Shown here: piece after piece, positions 17,730 to 26,855 of the stretch | How positions within the stretch are numbered: the stretch's first letter is position 1 | How the letters are laid out: every line of letters begins with the position of its first letter | Origin: Kiloniella sp. EL199 | GTDB taxonomy: Bacteria; Pseudomonadota; Alphaproteobacteria; Kiloniellales; Kiloniellaceae | NCBI RefSeq assembly: GCF_900313065.1 | Contig: NZ_OMPU01000004.1 | Coordinates: 261,474-325,473, forward strand | DNA length: 64,000 nt | Reading direction: 5' to 3' | Position numbers and translations under genes: made by a program | The notes under the pieces: model-generated | What the model saw: only the letters and a program-made list of their open reading frames with translations | What the model was told of the DNA's origin: nothing | The model's database searches: none

Positions 17730-18668
17730 ATGGCGATCACCCTTGCCATGCTCAAAACCTTTGTTTCTGTTGCAGAAAACGGTTCCTTAATGGAAGCCGC
17801 AAAACAGTTGGGTAGAACACCATCAGCCGTTTCAATGGCCCTTAAACAGCTTGAAATCGAATTTGATGCCCAACTTTTTTCTGGTGAGCGCAAAGGTAAC
17901 TTAACCCCAACCGGTATTTTTGCATTGGAACAGGCCCGTAATTTAACCGATCAATGTGACGAAGTTTTCTCCGCGATCAGAGCCTACGCGAAAAATGAAA
18001 TCGGGTATATTTCGCTTGCCTGTGTTCCATCTGTTGCAGAGCATATTTTACCACAGGTGATCAAAGCGTTCCACGCCCAGTGGCCGAAAGTAGAAATTGA
18101 AATCCGGGATGCTGATTCACGTAGTGTTATCAACGCAGTTCATAGCGGACGTGTCCAATTTGGCCTAGCAAGTTTGGCAAAAAAATTACCCGGTATCGAG
18201 TTCACTCCCCTTTTCGAAGACAGCCTTGGTCTTGTGAGTAGTGCCGAGGATGCCCCACCTCTTCCGAATAAAAACATCAACTCAAAAAAACTGGGATCAT
18301 TTTTAAAAAACAAAAAGTTGCTACTGAACAGTATAACGCAATCAATCACTCTTCCCGAGATATTAGAAAATCAGGAGAGTAGCCGTATTACAGTACATAA
18401 CGTGACATCAGTCCTAGCCTTGGTAAAAGCTGGTGCAGGCGTCACGGTACTTCCCAGACTACTGGTTCCAGAAACAGACACTTCCCTAAACTTCATTCCC
18501 TTCACAGATGAAAAGTTACGACGCACCGTTGGCCTCTTCCAACGTAATGGTACTCTTCTATCACCCGCCGCTCTTTCTCTGATCGAAAAAGTACATACCC
18601 GCATTGCTGAGATCGAACACAACATGGGGGGAAACTTCACGAAACTGGACGTTCCATCTTGCGAATAA
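17730..18668 (+). CDS. LysR-family transcriptional regulator
   Basis: A 312-residue LysR regulator with an N-terminal winged helix-turn-helix (residues 1-62; NGSLMEAAKQLGRTPSAVS and KQLEIEFDAQLF) and a periplasmic-binding-protein-like effector domain from about 90. It is divergent from the aldehyde dehydrogenase operon and directly precedes an Ldh_2 gene on the same strand. It probably controls both arms with a pathway intermediate as co-inducer. Confidence 0.92.
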   Translation: MAITLAMLKTFVSVAENGSLMEAAKQLGRTPSAVSMALKQLEIEFDAQLFSGERKGNLTPTGIFALEQARNLTDQCDEVFSAIRAYAKNEIGYISLACVPSVAEHILPQVIKAFHAQWPKVEIEIRDADSRSVINAVHSGRVQFGLASLAKKLPGIEFTPLFEDSLGLVSSAEDAPPLPNKNINSKKLGSFLKNKKLLLNSITQSITLPEILENQESSRITVHNVTSVLALVKAGAGVTVLPRLLVPETDTSLNFIPFTDEKLRRTVGLFQRNGTLLSPAALSLIEKVHTRIAEIEHNMGGNFTKLDVPSCE

Positions 18669-18707
18669 TTTCATATCGTTCCACTAAATAACCTGGGTAC
18701 AAAACCT

Positions 18708-19718
18708 ATGTCTGAAAACATTCTATCAATCAAAGAGTTGGAAAAACTTGCGCAAGATGCCCTGATCAATTTTGGTGCAGGAAATGATGCTGCGTATTCA
18801 GTCGCAAAGGCTGCTGTTCGTGCAGAGAGCGAAGGAAATTACATTTGTGGGTTACTTTATATCCCCCTTTTATGTGAACAACTAAAAGTTGAAAAAATTA
18901 AGGGAAAAGCAAAACCAAGTATAGAAATTAAAGCCTCAGCAGCAATTACCGTTGATGCATCGGATGGACTGGCTCACCCAGCAATCGAACTTGGATTACC
19001 ACATTTACAAGAAGCGGCCCTTAGCTCTGGGATTGCTGCAATGACTGTAAACAATTCAACTAACTGCTTGGCTCTGTCCCATTTTCTTTTACCATTAGCC
19101 CAAAATAGTTTGATTGGATTAGGTTTTGCTAACTGTCCAGCAGTCATGGCTCCTCCCGGTGGGAAAACGCCAATACTTGGTACAAACCCAATTTCTATGG
19201 TTGTACCAGGAAAACACGCTCCGAAAATCATCATCGATCAAAGTAGCAGTGCTGTTGCTATGACAGAACTAATTCTTCGTAGAGATTGCGGTCATCAACT
19301 CGAAGAAGGCTGGGCGCTGGATCAAGATGGAACCCCAACAGTCGATCCATCAAAAGGACTTGCTGGATCCATGGTTCCTAGTGGTGGATATAAAGGATTT
19401 GGTATTGCTTTGATCGTTGAAATACTTAGTGTTGCACTCAGTGGAGCTCAATTAAGTTCCCAGGCAAATCCCTATTTTGGGGATAAAGGTGGTCCTTCTA
19501 AAACAGGGCAATGCATTATAGCTATCAATCCAATGACATTTAATCCGAATTTTTTAACTGTTATTGATGATCTATGTTCATCAATTGAAAGTCAGGAAGG
19601 TTCGCGTTTGCCCGGGAAAATCAAATCAAAAAATTACAATCACGCAAAAAAGCATGGCCTATCAATTGAAAAAACATTTGTGGAGCAATTAAGAAGTTTG
19701 TCGACAAAGAGTAATTAA
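18708..19718 (+). CDS. Second Ldh_2-family oxidoreductase
   Basis: A 336-residue Ldh_2 paralogue of the gene at 9881-10894. It shares landmarks such as PPGGKTPILGTNPISMVVPG, NNSTNCLALSHFL, LEEGWALDQDGTPTVDP and SGGYKGFG. Its active-site region differs from the usual pattern: ESEGNYICGLLYIPLL replaces the common DGIASHG stretch, so the conserved catalytic His there is missing. It may use a different substrate or have altered activity. It starts 39 bases after the LysR gene and is probably co-transcribed with it. Confidence 0.85.
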   Translation: MSENILSIKELEKLAQDALINFGAGNDAAYSVAKAAVRAESEGNYICGLLYIPLLCEQLKVEKIKGKAKPSIEIKASAAITVDASDGLAHPAIELGLPHLQEAALSSGIAAMTVNNSTNCLALSHFLLPLAQNSLIGLGFANCPAVMAPPGGKTPILGTNPISMVVPGKHAPKIIIDQSSSAVAMTELILRRDCGHQLEEGWALDQDGTPTVDPSKGLAGSMVPSGGYKGFGIALIVEILSVALSGAQLSSQANPYFGDKGGPSKTGQCIIAINPMTFNPNFLTVIDDLCSSIESQEGSRLPGKIKSKNYNHAKKHGLSIEKTFVEQLRSLSTKSN

Positions 19719-19938
19719 TTCTAGATATAATAACATTCTATCTTGTTGAATTGTTGCTGTACTTTCACAACAAAATCGACAAATAATCGATAATTATCAC
19801 CTTTGGCATCACATAATCATAATCTTGATTACATTGTATGATTGTTCTTAAAAACGGCCTATCGCATGATTTTTAAAACTCAGGACAAAAATAACAAGAA
19901 AAGCTATGTGAATATCATAACAAAATCAGGGGTGAATA

Positions 19939-21339
19939 ATGGATATGAAAAACGTATCAGCTCCGCCAGAACAGCTATTTGGGCGGCATCGTCGAAAGAT
20001 TGCACCCTATGAAATTCCAGAACATCCCGGTGAGAATGCCAATCCTCAAGAGCTGGAAGAATGGGCGCGTGCCAAAGCTTCCAGTTTAAATCAACATGTT
20101 ATTGGATATGGTTCTTTGGCTGAAAGCGAATGGCAAATTGCTGAAATACCAGAACCTGATCTTGGTACAATGCGACGCTATCGATTGAACCGTATTCGTG
20201 AGCAACTTCAAGCTCGGGACCTTGCCGGTATTTATCTCTATGATCCCCTGAATGTACGCTACGCAACAGATGCCAGTAACATGCAACTCTGGACTTTGCA
20301 CAATCCTGTACGGGCTTGCTTCGTTGCTATAAATGGCCCTGTTATTCTTTATGATTTTCACAACTGTGAACATCTTTCCGATCATTCTGAAGTGGTCGAT
20401 GAAGTACATCCCGGTATCGCATGGTTTTATTTTGAAGCAGGTAACCGTATTGAAGAACAGGCCGCCAATTGGGCCAAGCAAACGGCTGATCTCGTGTATC
20501 AATATGGTGGTGGCAACAAACGTCTGGCTTTTGATCAAATAGACCCACACGGCATTCCCCATCTCAATCGCGAAGGTATCGAGGTCATCTATGGTGAAGA
20601 CGCGATGGAAGAAGCCCGCAAAATTAAATCACCAGACGAAATACTTTGCATGCGTCGTGCTATTACGGCTTGCGAATCCGCCATGCATCAAATGGAAACC
20701 GCCCTACGTCCGGGAAAGAGCGAGAACGATTTGTGGTCAATCTTGCATGCTGAGAACATTCGTCGCGGTGGAGAGTGGATTGAAACCCGTTTGCTTTCTT
20801 CCGGCCCTCGAACCAATCCCTGGTTTCAGGAATCGTCTTCACGAATCATAGAAGATGGCGACCTTGTTGCATTTGATACTGACCTTATTGGTCCTTATGG
20901 ATTTTGTTGCGATATTTCCAGAACATGGCTGGCTGGTGATGGAATACCAAGTAACGAGCAACGCGCCCTGTATCAAATGGCTCTGGAGCAAATAGATCAT
21001 AATCGTGAAATGTTGGCACCCGGTATTAGCTTTAGAGAGCTTTCACTAAAGGGAAAAAGCTTGCCTGAAGAGTACCTGGCAAACAGATATTCCGTCTTGT
21101 TTCACGGTGTTGGTCTCTGTGATGAATATCCTGCTGTCCGATACCCTTCAGATTGGGATGCCGTAGGCTATGAAGGGCAACTGGAACCCGGCATGGTCGT
21201 CTGTGTGGAAAGTTACGTTGGTCGTCATGGCGGACACGAAGGCGTCAAACTTGAAGACCAAATTCTCATTACAGAAACGGGATATGAACAACTTTCAACT
21301 TACCCCCTGGATGATCGCCTAATGGGCATTATCGACTAA
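19939..21339 (+). CDS. dddP: DddP-type DMSP lyase (M24 family)
   Basis: A 466-residue M24-fold protein closely matching DddP, which cleaves dimethylsulfoniopropionate to dimethyl sulfide and acrylate. Shared stretches include DPLNVRYATDASNMQLW, NIRRGGEWIETRLL and HGVGLCDEYP. By alignment from memory with the solved Ruegeria enzyme, all six metal ligands are present (Asp313, Asp315, Asp325, His389, Glu424, Glu439), as is the catalytic Asp395. AGGGGTG precedes the ATG. No acuI or other acrylate gene is adjacent. Its placement among betaine genes leaves open a related substrate. Confidence 0.85.
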   Translation: MDMKNVSAPPEQLFGRHRRKIAPYEIPEHPGENANPQELEEWARAKASSLNQHVIGYGSLAESEWQIAEIPEPDLGTMRRYRLNRIREQLQARDLAGIYLYDPLNVRYATDASNMQLWTLHNPVRACFVAINGPVILYDFHNCEHLSDHSEVVDEVHPGIAWFYFEAGNRIEEQAANWAKQTADLVYQYGGGNKRLAFDQIDPHGIPHLNREGIEVIYGEDAMEEARKIKSPDEILCMRRAITACESAMHQMETALRPGKSENDLWSILHAENIRRGGEWIETRLLSSGPRTNPWFQESSSRIIEDGDLVAFDTDLIGPYGFCCDISRTWLAGDGIPSNEQRALYQMALEQIDHNREMLAPGISFRELSLKGKSLPEEYLANRYSVLFHGVGLCDEYPAVRYPSDWDAVGYEGQLEPGMVVCVESYVGRHGGHEGVKLEDQILITETGYEQLSTYPLDDRLMGIID

Positions 21340-21370
21340 TAGATTAAGTCATAAGCAATTCAATTAGCTA

Positions 21371-21402
21371 AGGGCAAAGAGTGTTGAAACACCCTTTGCC
21401 TT
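21371..21402. terminator. Hairpin between dddP and convergent flavoprotein gene
   Basis: GGCAAAGAGTGTT pairs with AACACCCTTTGCC (one mismatch, very short loop), extended by a G-U and an A-T pair. It lies between convergent genes. There is no strong T-run on either side, so function as a bidirectional terminator is probable but not certain. Confidence 0.55.
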
Positions 21403-21414
21403 ATACGAAGGCTA

Positions 21415-23835
21415 TTACCCCATCATTCTCTCTGCTTTGGGGTCAAAGAGGGTTTCCATAAACATTCTGGCCTTGAGCATCACCCCAAGGACTTCGATTT
21501 CCACCTCAAGGCCATCATTGGCAATATCGGTTGGCAAAAATCCATAGGCTACTGATTTCTTGCTGTAATGGGCATAACCACCCGATGTCACAAAACCGAC
21601 TACATTGCCGCCGTGCCAGATGGGTTCATCCCCCCACACATCAGCATCTATTGCTTCAACAATAAAGGTGCAGAGCTTTCGACTGGCCCCCTCTTCTTTT
21701 TCTTTCACTGCCGCAGCTTTACCTATGAAGTCAGCTTTTTTATTGTATGCAGTGAAACGATCCATCCCTGTCTCCACGGGCATATAGTCCGGACGAAACT
21801 CTCTTCCCCATGATCCAAAAGATTTTTCAAGTCTCAACGACATCATAGCGCGCATACCAAAAGGTTTTAGACCTAAATCCTTCCCTGTTTCAGAGAGAAT
21901 ATTATAGAGAGAAGTCTGCTCTTCGATCGGTACATAAATTTCATAACCAAGATCCCCCGTATAGGAAACTCTTTGAACCAAAGCACGACAAGTACCTATG
22001 TCTGTCTCTTTAACATCCAGAAATTTAAAGCTCTCTGCGGAAACATCTTCGAAAGCAACACGGCTCAGTAATTCGCGTGCATTTGGCCCCGCAATCTGAA
22101 AGCCAATGCGTTTAGTCGAGATATTCTCAACAGTAACAAAGCCATCAGACGGCAAATTATCTTCAAACCAGCGCATATGTGCCGCCTGCATTCCAAAAGA
22201 TGCCGTCACCATAAATTCATGCTCATCCAAACAGGACACGGTGAAATCACCAATCAACTTGCCCTTGTGGCTCAACATAGGATTAAGCGCCAGCCGTCGC
22301 GGTTTTGGAATGCGACCAGCCATAATTATATCCAGCCAATCCCGTGCCCCCTTCCCCGTAACACGGTACTTTCCAAAATTATGAACCTCGTTAATCCCAA
22401 CGGCCTCACGAACCGCACAACATTCAGCAGCAACCGCATCAAAAGCATTACTCCGCCTGAAGCTCGGCGTTTCTTCTAACGGTTCGCCTTCTGGTGCGAA
22501 ATAGTTCACAGCCTCCATGCCATACGCCGCACCAAACACAGCGCGTTGTTCTTTCCAGATATGATAAGCCGGGGTTGTTTGATGTGGACGTGCAACAGGC
22601 AATTCTTCATTTGGATATGAAACAGAAAAGCGCCGTTGATAATTTTCTTTCACCTTCGCTCGTGTATATCCCGGTGTGATCCAATCGCCAAAACGGGCAA
22701 CATCCATAGCGAAAACATCCCGTGACGGTTCGCCATCAATCATCCATTCCGCCAAGGTTAATCCCACCCCGCCACCTTGTGAAAAACCAGCCATAACCCC
22801 ACAAGCAGACCAATAGTTTTGTAAACCGGGAACAGGGCCAACAAGTGGGTTTCCATCAGGCGCAAAGGTAAAAGGCCCATTGATAACTGTTTTAACGCCG
22901 ACCCGTTCCAAAACAGGGAACCGCTTGAAAGCAAATTCCAATGAATCACCAATACGATCCAGATTGTTATTTAAAAGTTCATGACCAAAATCCATCGGTG
23001 TTCCGCGTTCAGCCCATGCGTCACAGGCTTGCTCGTAAAATCCGATACAAAGCCCCCTTCCTTCTTGCCGAAGATAACTTTCCCCTTCCGGATCCATGAC
23101 ATGGGGTAATTCACGATCCAGTTCATAAACTTCAGGCGCATCTTCGGTGACCAGATATTGATGTTCCATTGGATGAAGCGGCATATAAACGCCAGCCATT
23201 TCACCAACTTCACGCGCCCACAAACCACCTGCATTCACAATGTGTTCGGCTATAACAGTGCCTTCTTTCGTAACAACTTCCCAAAAGCCATCAGCTTGCG
23301 GGTTGAGCTCTAACACGGGATTACGCAAAACAATCTCTGCCCCGGCCATCTTCGCCGCTTTGGCATAAGCATGGGTTGTTCCCGAAGGATCAAGATGCCC
23401 GTCAAGAGGATCGTAAAGCGCCCCTATAATACCCTCAATATTGGTAATTGGTGACAATTTCTTGATTTCTTCTGGGCTGACAATCTCGGTATCCAGTCCC
23501 ATATAGCGATGTTTTGCACGCTCGGCCTTGAGAAAATCCATACGTTCCGGTGTAGAAGCCAGAGTAACCCCGCCAACATGATGCAGACCACAGGACATCC
23601 CGGTGATTTCTTCAAGTTCCTTGTAAAGCCGGATCGTATAACCTTGAAGCGCGGCCATGTTCGTATCTGCGTTCAAAGTATGAAAACCGCCGGCTGCGTG
23701 CCATGTTGAACCAGATGTAAGCTCTGACCTTTCAATCAACATAACATCGCTCCACCCGAGCTTTGTCAGGTGATAGAGAACGGAACAACCAACAACACCG
23801 CCACCTATGACGGCTACACGAGTATGTGATTTCAT
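21415..23835 (-). CDS. Dimethylglycine/sarcosine dehydrogenase-type flavoprotein with GcvT domain
   Basis: An 806-residue two-part enzyme. Residues 1-400 form a DAO-type FAD domain (VAVIGGGVVGCSVLYHL; GSTWHAAGG with His46, the covalent FAD His position in dimethylglycine dehydrogenase). Residues about 430-800 form a GcvT-type folate domain (SYTGDLGYEIYVP, LRLEKSFGSWGREF). Such enzymes remove an N-methyl group and pass it to tetrahydrofolate. Dimethylglycine is the best guess; sarcosine or another N-methyl amino acid is possible. It follows the next flavoprotein gene by 5 bases. Confidence 0.88.
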   Translation of the reverse strand: MKSHTRVAVIGGGVVGCSVLYHLTKLGWSDVMLIERSELTSGSTWHAAGGFHTLNADTNMAALQGYTIRLYKELEEITGMSCGLHHVGGVTLASTPERMDFLKAERAKHRYMGLDTEIVSPEEIKKLSPITNIEGIIGALYDPLDGHLDPSGTTHAYAKAAKMAGAEIVLRNPVLELNPQADGFWEVVTKEGTVIAEHIVNAGGLWAREVGEMAGVYMPLHPMEHQYLVTEDAPEVYELDRELPHVMDPEGESYLRQEGRGLCIGFYEQACDAWAERGTPMDFGHELLNNNLDRIGDSLEFAFKRFPVLERVGVKTVINGPFTFAPDGNPLVGPVPGLQNYWSACGVMAGFSQGGGVGLTLAEWMIDGEPSRDVFAMDVARFGDWITPGYTRAKVKENYQRRFSVSYPNEELPVARPHQTTPAYHIWKEQRAVFGAAYGMEAVNYFAPEGEPLEETPSFRRSNAFDAVAAECCAVREAVGINEVHNFGKYRVTGKGARDWLDIIMAGRIPKPRRLALNPMLSHKGKLIGDFTVSCLDEHEFMVTASFGMQAAHMRWFEDNLPSDGFVTVENISTKRIGFQIAGPNARELLSRVAFEDVSAESFKFLDVKETDIGTCRALVQRVSYTGDLGYEIYVPIEEQTSLYNILSETGKDLGLKPFGMRAMMSLRLEKSFGSWGREFRPDYMPVETGMDRFTAYNKKADFIGKAAAVKEKEEGASRKLCTFIVEAIDADVWGDEPIWHGGNVVGFVTSGGYAHYSKKSVAYGFLPTDIANDGLEVEIEVLGVMLKARMFMETLFDPKAERMMG

Positions 23836-23840
23836 AAGAC

Positions 23841-25148
23841 CTATCCGATTACTGAGAAGCTGGAATTTTGATTGATTTCACGATTACGGGCAAACACACC
23901 AAGCGAAATGGTTTTGTCGATGTGCTCCAGATGGAATTGCAATGGTATAGCATCATGGTCATGGCCGTTCTCACATGCCTCTACAATTGCCATCATCATC
24001 TTCCCGGCGACAGGCGCGTTCTTGTACTGGTTTCCACTAGTACCCACAGCCATATAAAAACCGGGCAAACAGCTTTTATCGTATATCGGCATCCAGTCTT
24101 CCGTCACATCATAAAGGGCAACAACACCCTTGGTTTTAGAGGGAATGCCAAGTTCAGGGAAACGTTGCGCCATGCGCATCACAAGAACTTTCCACTGCTC
24201 GGAAAAATTTTCATCGTAATTATCGGGATCATCCACCCATTCTTTTTCATCACAGGCAGGATCTTCAGATCCAATCAGAATATTGTTTCCTGTCTCGGGG
24301 CGACAGTAGGTATGGATATCACTATCAGAATAAACCATTCCCTCTTTTTCAAAATCAAATCCTGCCGGCGACGGTACATGAGCAACCTCATGACGAAGAG
24401 CTCGCGTGCTCATTTTCATATCCCCACATACGCCCGCCATTTCATTGACTTTGGATGAATGCGGACCGGCAACATTAATCACAACAGGCGCGTTAATCTC
24501 AGTCCCATCAGCTAATTTAACGCCACTTACCCGTCCATTTTGTTTCAGGATCTCACTGACTTCTGTTTTAAACAAAAACTCTGCCCCATTGGCTTCAGCA
24601 GCGCGTTGAGCATTATGGGCCGACAATTTGGGATCATTCACATAACCGCCACGCGGGAAGAAAACAGCACCTTCGACAGCTGGTCCCGTCGGCAATCCAA
24701 ATTCAGGATCTTCCGGGCGGCGAGCAGGCTCAAATTGTTGTGTATCAGCTATCGGTAAATATTTTTTAATCTCAGATGTCTGAATATCTTGATAGGGGCA
24801 CCCAATTTCATCCATTGTTGCGCAGACCTTACTGAGCGAATGATTGTGAGGTGTTTTAATAACGAGGCATCCGGTTTCTTTATATTCAATCATGCCATGA
24901 TCATCTTGAACGCCTATGTATTCGTCCCAATTTTTCCAGTAATGCCAGCCTTCATAAGCAAGCGCACAGGTTTCCAAAGCAGAATAGTAAGTTCGAATAA
25001 TCGCGCAGGAACCTGATGTCGAGCCATATCCAGATTCAGGCAACTTATCGATGGATAGAGTTTTCCACCCTTTCTTGGCCATTTCAAAAGCTGTACAGGC
25101 CCCGATGACCCCTGCACCAATGATGATTGCGTCGTATGATTTACTCAT
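23841..25148 (-). CDS. FAD-dependent oxidoreductase (DAO family)
   Basis: A 435-residue DAO-family flavoprotein with an N-terminal FAD site (AIIIGAGVIGACTAFEMA) and a second FAD contact (GYGSTSGSCAIIRTYYS). It resembles single-chain amine or amino-acid oxidases and SoxB-like proteins; the substrate is unknown. It lies between the MttB-family gene and the dimethylglycine-dehydrogenase-like gene, all on the minus strand, so it probably oxidises the demethylated product. Many acidic residues around 110-160 and a short C-terminal tail are its own features. Confidence 0.85.
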   Translation of the reverse strand: MSKSYDAIIIGAGVIGACTAFEMAKKGWKTLSIDKLPESGYGSTSGSCAIIRTYYSALETCALAYEGWHYWKNWDEYIGVQDDHGMIEYKETGCLVIKTPHNHSLSKVCATMDEIGCPYQDIQTSEIKKYLPIADTQQFEPARRPEDPEFGLPTGPAVEGAVFFPRGGYVNDPKLSAHNAQRAAEANGAEFLFKTEVSEILKQNGRVSGVKLADGTEINAPVVINVAGPHSSKVNEMAGVCGDMKMSTRALRHEVAHVPSPAGFDFEKEGMVYSDSDIHTYCRPETGNNILIGSEDPACDEKEWVDDPDNYDENFSEQWKVLVMRMAQRFPELGIPSKTKGVVALYDVTEDWMPIYDKSCLPGFYMAVGTSGNQYKNAPVAGKMMMAIVEACENGHDHDAIPLQFHLEHIDKTISLGVFARNREINQNSSFSVIG

Positions 25149-25257
25149 TCTTCTCTTCGTCCCTGTTGTTTCCTGATGTCTGGGTTTTGTTCCAGATTCA
25201 TGGAATCCGTTCTTGGTTATTGATTTTTTTTGCTTTTATCTGACATAATTTTTCAAA

Positions 25258-26799
25258 CTAGAAATCCCCTGACACACCCCCCTCAGAGGTTCTGCGTGCC
25301 ACAAAATCAGCTATTTCATCCTGTCTACTGATATCGAGATCTGGTTGCTGGTAGTCATTGATAATGTTTTTATAAATTGAATGCGCCCGCTCTGTTGTTG
25401 TCTTTGATCCATTTTCTTCCCAGTTTTCGAAATTATTCCAATCAGACAAAATCGGAGAATAAAACGCTGTTTCATAACGCTCGAGTGTATGTGGCGTACC
25501 AAAGAAATGCCCGCCTGGACCGACATCCTTAACAGCATCTAACCCTAAGCTACTTTCTGTTATTTCAGGTGGTTGCAGAAACTTTGTCATCATTTGCAAC
25601 ATCTCGGCATCGATGATTACCTTCTCGAAAGAGGCACATAACCCGCCTTCAATCCATCCTGCACCATGCATCAGCATATTGGCCTGTCCCATAACCGCAG
25701 ACCATATAGACATCTGACTTTCGTAAGTTGCCTGTGCATCGACACAATTCGATGCATTGGCATTAGATGAACGATAAGGGACACCAATCCGCCGGGCCAG
25801 TTGCCCACCAATCATTGCCGCTTGTGCATTCTCAGGCGTTCCAAAAGCAGGCGATCCACTTTTCATGTCAACATTAGAAGTAAAGCCCCCATAAGCAACG
25901 GGGCATCCCGGGGCAACCAACTGTAACAATGTCATCCCGGCAAGTGCTTCAGCATGTTGTTGAGCCAAAGCCCCTGCAATGGTAATCGGTGCCATGGCAC
26001 CTGAGAGGGTAAAGGGTGTAATGACACATAGCTGGTTGTGACGTGCCATTTCCATAGCACCATCAATCATCACCCCGTCCAAACGAAGGGGCGAAGATGT
26101 GTTGATAATCGTGAATAATCGGGTTTTTTCCTTGAAGTCGTCCCAGTTTTCACACTCATGCGCTATACGGGTAATTTCCAAAGCATCAGTAATACGTTCT
26201 TTCCCCAACGCGTAGGCGTGGTAAACCTTGTCCGTAAGCAAAGCCATATCCGCAATACATTCGAGGTGCCGTATGCGTGGCAGGATATCAACTGGCTCTA
26301 CCGGATACCCTGCAATAAAATGTACAATATTCAACGACTGGCACAGCTTTAAAAGGTTACGATAATCTTCCTGATTTCCGGGACGTCGACCACGTTCTAT
26401 GTCGCTAACATTTGGCGCCGATGCTACAGACCCAAAAGAGATGTTCCCAGGTGACAAGCTTAAATTATGTACCGGATTACGGGCGTGTAAAACCACATCC
26501 GATGGAGCATTTGACATGGCCTCTTTGATCAACCCCCGGTCCATAAAAACCCGGTCACTTCCAACCTCTATCTTTGCGCCGACTTTATGAAAAATGTCTT
26601 TTGCTTCTTTATGCAGAATATCAATACCAACTTCTTCGAGAATACGGTAAGCCGTATCACAAATAGCATCGATTTGACCTTCATCGAGTATCTCAACAGG
26701 TTGATAAGGTGTCCGAACCTTGGACCAAGGTAACTGCTGAAACGCAAATGCAGCAATATGCGGCCTTTTATTCCTTTTACGCCCAGATCTTTGCATCAT
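25258..26799 (-). CDS. MttB-family (trimethylamine methyltransferase-like) protein, non-pyrrolysine
   Basis: A 513-residue member of the MttB superfamily. The ATG at 26799 is chosen because GGGAG lies about 9 bases upstream, removing 10 codons from the longest frame. Family features include DEGQIDAICDTAYRILEE, the glycine-rich barrel (GPGGHFFGTPHTLERYE) and a full-length C-terminus. No in-frame TAG exists, so it is not a pyrrolysine enzyme; characterised members without pyrrolysine include glycine betaine methyltransferase. No corrinoid protein gene lies in the window. Neighbours are a DAO flavoprotein, a PhnD-like protein and a membrane desaturase-type protein. Confidence 0.88.
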   Translation of the reverse strand: MMQRSGRKRNKRPHIAAFAFQQLPWSKVRTPYQPVEILDEGQIDAICDTAYRILEEVGIDILHKEAKDIFHKVGAKIEVGSDRVFMDRGLIKEAMSNAPSDVVLHARNPVHNLSLSPGNISFGSVASAPNVSDIERGRRPGNQEDYRNLLKLCQSLNIVHFIAGYPVEPVDILPRIRHLECIADMALLTDKVYHAYALGKERITDALEITRIAHECENWDDFKEKTRLFTIINTSSPLRLDGVMIDGAMEMARHNQLCVITPFTLSGAMAPITIAGALAQQHAEALAGMTLLQLVAPGCPVAYGGFTSNVDMKSGSPAFGTPENAQAAMIGGQLARRIGVPYRSSNANASNCVDAQATYESQMSIWSAVMGQANMLMHGAGWIEGGLCASFEKVIIDAEMLQMMTKFLQPPEITESSLGLDAVKDVGPGGHFFGTPHTLERYETAFYSPILSDWNNFENWEENGSKTTTERAHSIYKNIINDYQQPDLDISRQDEIADFVARRTSEGGVSGDF

Positions 26800-26855
26800 G
26801 ATCGCGTCTCCCAATACAGTACAAAACACCTAAAACAAAACAAACGTAATCATTC

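Noticed and set aside
21415-23835. Possible DMSP demethylase DmdA because of the GcvT domain near dddP
   Set aside because: DmdA is about 370 residues and lacks the large N-terminal FAD domain; this protein is 806 residues with a clear FAD motif and covalent-FAD His position.
25258-26799. Possible pyrrolysine-containing trimethylamine methyltransferase
   Set aside because: The frame is open from start to stop with no internal TAG, as in the second copy at 42422-43978, and no pyl genes or corrinoid partner are seen.
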